From Oscillospiraceae bacterium (GTDB lineage Bacteria; Bacillota; Clostridia; UMGS1810), in contig JAJXRJ010000055.1 of NCBI GenBank assembly GCA_021629085.1, positions 1-8,177 on the forward strand: 8,177 nucleotides of DNA, in the 5' to 3' direction. The notes beneath the pieces were generated by a model. The model searched no databases, was not told the DNA's origin, and was given only the letters and a program-made list of their open reading frames with translations. The translations under genes were made by a program, and so were the position numbers. Of the stretch, positions 6,036 to 8,177 are shown in pieces; positions within the stretch are counted from its first letter, which is position 1; each line of letters starts with the position of its first letter.

Positions 6036-6755
6036 TTATCCTAAGAGGGCTTTTATGATTTCAGACGCTAAAATGAGCCCCGCCACCGGCGGCACAAAGG
6101 AAATACTGCCTGGTGCCATACGCCCCGCGCTCCCCTTTTGTTCCGCCGGCGCAGTTTCATCGCACACAATGGGCGGCTCATCGGAATAGACAACTTTTAA
6201 GGACAAAATACCGCGCTTCCTGAGCTCCCGGCGCATCACGCGTGCAAGCGGGCAGCCGCTGGTCTTATAAATATCTGTTACCCGAAACCTTGTGGGATCC
6301 AGCTTGTTCCCCGTTCCCATGCAGGAGATAAGCGGCGTGTTGCTCTCTTTGCAAAGCTTAGCCAAAAGCAGTTTGGAAGAAACCGTGTCAATGGCATCCG
6401 CAACATAGGAATACTGCGAAAAATCAACCGTTTTTGCGCTCTGTGCATCTAAAAATATAGGATAGGCCTGCACCTGCACATCCGGGTTGATATCCAAAAT
6501 CTGCCGCTTCATCACCTCGGTTTTTAACATGCCCACCGTGCTCTCAAAGGCAATGAGCTGGCGGTTGATATTGGTGACACTCACCGTGTCGGCATCAAAC
6601 AGTGCAATGCGCCCCACGCCGCATCTGGCAAGCGCACTGGCGGTATACGACCCCACGCCGCCCAGCCCAAACACGGCAACAGATGCATTGGCAAGTGTTT
6701 TCATGGCATCAGCACCCAAAATGCGCTGTGTGCGGCAAAACCGGTCTTGTTCCAC
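6036..6755 (-). CDS. tcdA: tRNA threonylcarbamoyladenosine dehydratase (ThiF/E1-like)
   Basis: TcdA (also called CsdL) uses ATP to cyclise t6A to ct6A at position 37 of tRNAs that read ANN codons. The 239-residue product shows the ThiF/MoeB-like adenylation fold. The nucleotide loop GLGGVGS lies at 30-36, DADTVSVTNINRQ at 54-66 with Asn62 and Arg65, and an Asp-containing AIDTVSSK at 121-128. The family-typical CMGTGNKLDP (145-154) and GCPLARVMRRELRKRG (167-182) follow. The start is GTG at 6755, supported by AAAGGAGG 8 bases upstream (6764-6771). A nearby ATG at 6763 is in another frame. A strong terminator just upstream separates it from the M23 gene, so it needs its own promoter. No csdA/csdE partner genes are visible. 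Confidence 0.95.
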   Translation of the reverse strand: MEQDRFCRTQRILGADAMKTLANASVAVFGLGGVGSYTASALARCGVGRIALFDADTVSVTNINRQLIAFESTVGMLKTEVMKRQILDINPDVQVQAYPIFLDAQSAKTVDFSQYSYVADAIDTVSSKLLLAKLCKESNTPLISCMGTGNKLDPTRFRVTDIYKTSGCPLARVMRRELRKRGILSLKVVYSDEPPIVCDETAPAEQKGSAGRMAPGSISFVPPVAGLILASEIIKALLG

Positions 6756-6778
6756 ACGCCATCCCTCCTTTCTTTCCT

Positions 6779-6806
6779 ATCATAACACAAAAAAGCCCCT
6801 TTGCAA
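6779..6806 (-). promoter_or_regulatory. Possible promoter for tcdA overlapping the upstream terminator
   Basis: On the minus strand TTGCAA (6801-6806), at the tip of the terminator hairpin, is followed after 16 bases by TATGAT (6779-6784), which has an extended -10 TG one base upstream. Transcription would start near 6772, directly at the tcdA ribosome binding site, giving a leader of only about 17 bases. This is the only promoter-like sequence between the terminator and tcdA. The overlap and the very short leader keep confidence low. Confidence 0.35.
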
Positions 6807-6818
6807 AGGGGCTTTTTT
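6789..6818 (-). terminator. Strong rho-independent terminator of the M23 peptidase gene
   Basis: A perfect 30-base palindrome: six A, GCCCC, TTT, a two-base GC centre, AAA, GGGGC, six T. In the minus-strand RNA it forms a GC-rich stem followed by a run of U, two bases after the peptidase stop codon (6821-6823). Because of its symmetry it can terminate transcription in either direction. Confidence 0.93.
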
Positions 6819-6820
6819 CT

Positions 6821-8068
6821 TTAGCCGATTGTTACATAATTTAACGGATCTGTGGGCGTGCCGTTTTGTCGCACCTCAAAGTGTACGTGCGGGCCAGTGC
6901 TCCGGCCGGTGTTGCCCAGCGCGGCAATCAAATCGCCCTTGGCCACGTAGTCGCCCGCCTGTGCATAGAGCTGGCTGCAATGTGCATAATAGGTCTCATA
7001 CCCGTTGTTGTGGTCAATTTTAATCATGTAGCCGTAGCCGCTCTCCCAGCCGGCAAAGGTTACAACGCCGTCATCGGCTGCCACAATGTCGCTTCCAACC
7101 GGGCCGGAAATGTCAATACCCGTATGCTGCCGCGACCAGCGCGAACCAAACCGGGAAGTCAAAACACCGTTATACGGCTGTAAAAACGTGCCAGTTCCAA
7201 CACCGGCTGGCCGCTCTTTGGTTCCGGTGCGCACCACCTTGGAAACCGGCTGCACCAGTGTTTCTTCGCTCAAAACCGTCTCCTCCTGCAGCGCACCGTT
7301 TATCCGCACCACTTTTTTTGTAGTCTTTTGAATCCCGTCAACCCCTTCCACATCCACGCGGAAATTCCCTTCATACATGGTGTCATCCTTAACTTCCTCC
7401 GTAGAAAACGGGATCTCGCTTTCAATCTCTTGATATTCCACTGTCTGCACCTGCATCACCGGGATGTTTTCCAGCCCAGTGCCTCCCCCCAGTGCCGCCA
7501 CTGCGCCTTCTACCGACACATAAATACTTTTGGGGGCATATTCTTCTACCACCTGATACTCGTTCTCAATGGTGTAATTGGTGTTTTCATCTACAAACTG
7601 TGCAACATACGCCGAAATAGCCTGCTGTGCCAACTCCACCGTTTCCAAACCGGCAACGGCAACGCCGTCTACCAAAATGACAGCCTGTTTGAGCATCTCG
7701 CTGGAAGTGGATTTAATATTTTCTTTGAGCGTCCCCTCGTCGGTAAAACCGTTTTTTTCCACAATGGTCAGCTCCAGCACCGGCGTTTCCTGCACTGCCG
7801 CCTCCCCGCTCAGATAGGTTTTATACTCCTCGTTCACACTTTCCACTGCCGCTTGCGCCGCCTCTTTGGTAGGCACCGCTCCCACAATTTTACTGGCAAT
7901 TGCAACGTTATATCCAAGCTGAAATTTGGCACAAAAAATTGACGAAATTATTACAACGCCAACAACTGCCGCCGCCAATTTAAATCCAAAACTATTTTTA
8001 TGGAACAAGGCTTTAAAAGCCCTATGTAATCGGCTTTCTTTTGTGTTTGCATTTTCTTGCATTTGCAA
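6821..8068 (-). CDS. Membrane-anchored G5-domain M23 peptidoglycan endopeptidase
   Basis: A 415-residue cell-wall peptidase. A basic N-terminus is followed by one hydrophobic segment (about 29-47) that should anchor it with the rest outside the cell. Residues about 54-160 hold two similar modules (around 54-85 and 129-160, each with a pattern like VAGLETVELAQQAI). A G5 domain follows at about 205-285, then a LytM/M23 domain at about 295-415. The zinc and catalytic residues are present: HTGID (His315, Asp319), YAH (His363) and HVH (His394, His396). M23 enzymes with these residues cut peptide cross-links in peptidoglycan. AAAGGAG (8080-8086) lies 11 bases before an in-frame TTG at 8068 and 17 before the ATG at 8062, so TTG is preferred, though either is possible. 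No lipobox is seen around Cys46. Confidence 0.92.
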   Translation of the reverse strand: MQMQENANTKESRLHRAFKALFHKNSFGFKLAAAVVGVVIISSIFCAKFQLGYNVAIASKIVGAVPTKEAAQAAVESVNEEYKTYLSGEAAVQETPVLELTIVEKNGFTDEGTLKENIKSTSSEMLKQAVILVDGVAVAGLETVELAQQAISAYVAQFVDENTNYTIENEYQVVEEYAPKSIYVSVEGAVAALGGGTGLENIPVMQVQTVEYQEIESEIPFSTEEVKDDTMYEGNFRVDVEGVDGIQKTTKKVVRINGALQEETVLSEETLVQPVSKVVRTGTKERPAGVGTGTFLQPYNGVLTSRFGSRWSRQHTGIDISGPVGSDIVAADDGVVTFAGWESGYGYMIKIDHNNGYETYYAHCSQLYAQAGDYVAKGDLIAALGNTGRSTGPHVHFEVRQNGTPTDPLNYVTIG

Positions 8069-8123
8069 TGTTTCTTCATCTCCTTTATCGGTTTCCAGCG
8101 ATGTGCTTCGACACTTTTTTCAA

Positions 8124-8153
8124 TTTATCACAAAAATGTGATAATATTGTTAA
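8124..8153 (-). promoter_or_regulatory. Candidate promoter for the M23 peptidase gene
   Basis: On the minus strand TTAACA (8148-8153) and GATAAA (8124-8129) are 18 bases apart, and TG stands one base before the -10 box (extended -10). The predicted start near 8117 gives a leader of about 50 bases. The boxes are imperfect, but the region is otherwise AT-rich non-coding DNA directly upstream of the gene. Confidence 0.45.
8125..8144. promoter_or_regulatory. 20-bp perfect inverted repeat, operator-like
   Basis: Two perfect 8-bp arms, TTATCACA (8125-8132) and TGTGATAA (8137-8144), are separated by AAAA. The repeat fills the space between the candidate -35 and -10 boxes of the M23 promoter and covers the -10 box, the usual place for a repressor operator. 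It is A/T-rich and has no U-tract, so it is a poor terminator. The binding protein is unknown. Confidence 0.5.
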
Positions 8154-8177
8154 AAAGTTATTACGTAATTGTTACAA

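Noticed and set aside
203..8141. Many open frames on the plus strand (for example 2540-3088 and 7328-7942)
   Set aside because: They lie antisense to clear genes, show no recognisable family sequence and have no convincing ribosome binding sites; they are reading-frame shadows.
8125..8144. CRP/FNR-type site
   Set aside because: The half-sites face the wrong way (TCACA...TGTGA instead of TGTGA...TCACA) and the spacing differs.
8147..8174. Rex redox-repressor operator (TTGTTAA-N4-TTAACAA)
   Set aside because: Only the first half-site TTGTTAA is good; the second half is TTATTAC, too far from the consensus to claim.
1..8177. CRISPR array, transposon, phage or toxin-antitoxin genes
   Set aside because: No regularly spaced repeats, transposase or integrase motifs, target-site duplications or small paired toxin-antitoxin genes were found; the window is ordinary co-oriented chromosome.

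Overview
The window is a compact stretch of a low-to-moderate GC genome, most likely from an anaerobic Firmicute of the class Clostridia. The evidence is the set of protein families (the DRTGG / HATPase / Fe-S module, a PRK06851-type ATPase, TcdA, a G5-M23 peptidase), the strong AGGAGG-type ribosome binding sites and the TTGACA/TATAAT-type promoters. Genus cannot be told from this sequence. Every gene lies on the minus strand, so transcription runs from high to low coordinates. No intergenic gap exceeds about 110 bases, and no mobile element, CRISPR array or transferred island is visible.

In transcription order: (1) a membrane-anchored G5 + M23 cell-wall peptidase (6821-8068), preceded by an AT-rich control region with a 20-bp perfect inverted repeat over a candidate promoter and followed by a very strong rho-independent terminator (6789-6818). 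(2) tcdA (6036-6755), which completes the tRNA modification ct6A37. (3) A PRK06851-type duplicated ATPase (4887-5948) whose second P-loop is degenerate. A structured 87-base gap with long inverted repeats separates it from tcdA. (4) A promoter overlapping the end of that ATPase gene (4872-4900), a hairpin in the leader, then six closely packed genes: tyrS, a DRTGG protein, an anti-sigma-type HATPase, a hydrogenase-like Fe-S protein, a second DRTGG protein and hslO (Hsp33). (5) A tRNA-Val(UAC) gene with its own near-consensus promoter, cut off by the left edge of the window.

The most interesting part is the four-gene module at 1056-3541. From family knowledge, the same set of proteins often lies beside multimeric [FeFe]-hydrogenase genes in Clostridia, and to my knowledge its function is not established. 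Here it sits between tyrosyl-tRNA synthetase and the redox-activated chaperone Hsp33, with no catalytic hydrogenase in view. A reasonable inference is a redox or H2 sensing switch: an Fe-S sensor coupled to an ATP-binding anti-sigma-like protein and two small DRTGG ligand-binding-type proteins. The Fe-S gene carries a one-base frameshift in a run of four G (1801-1804) that splits an otherwise intact 439-residue protein. This is either an assembly error, a real disabling mutation or, less likely, recoding.
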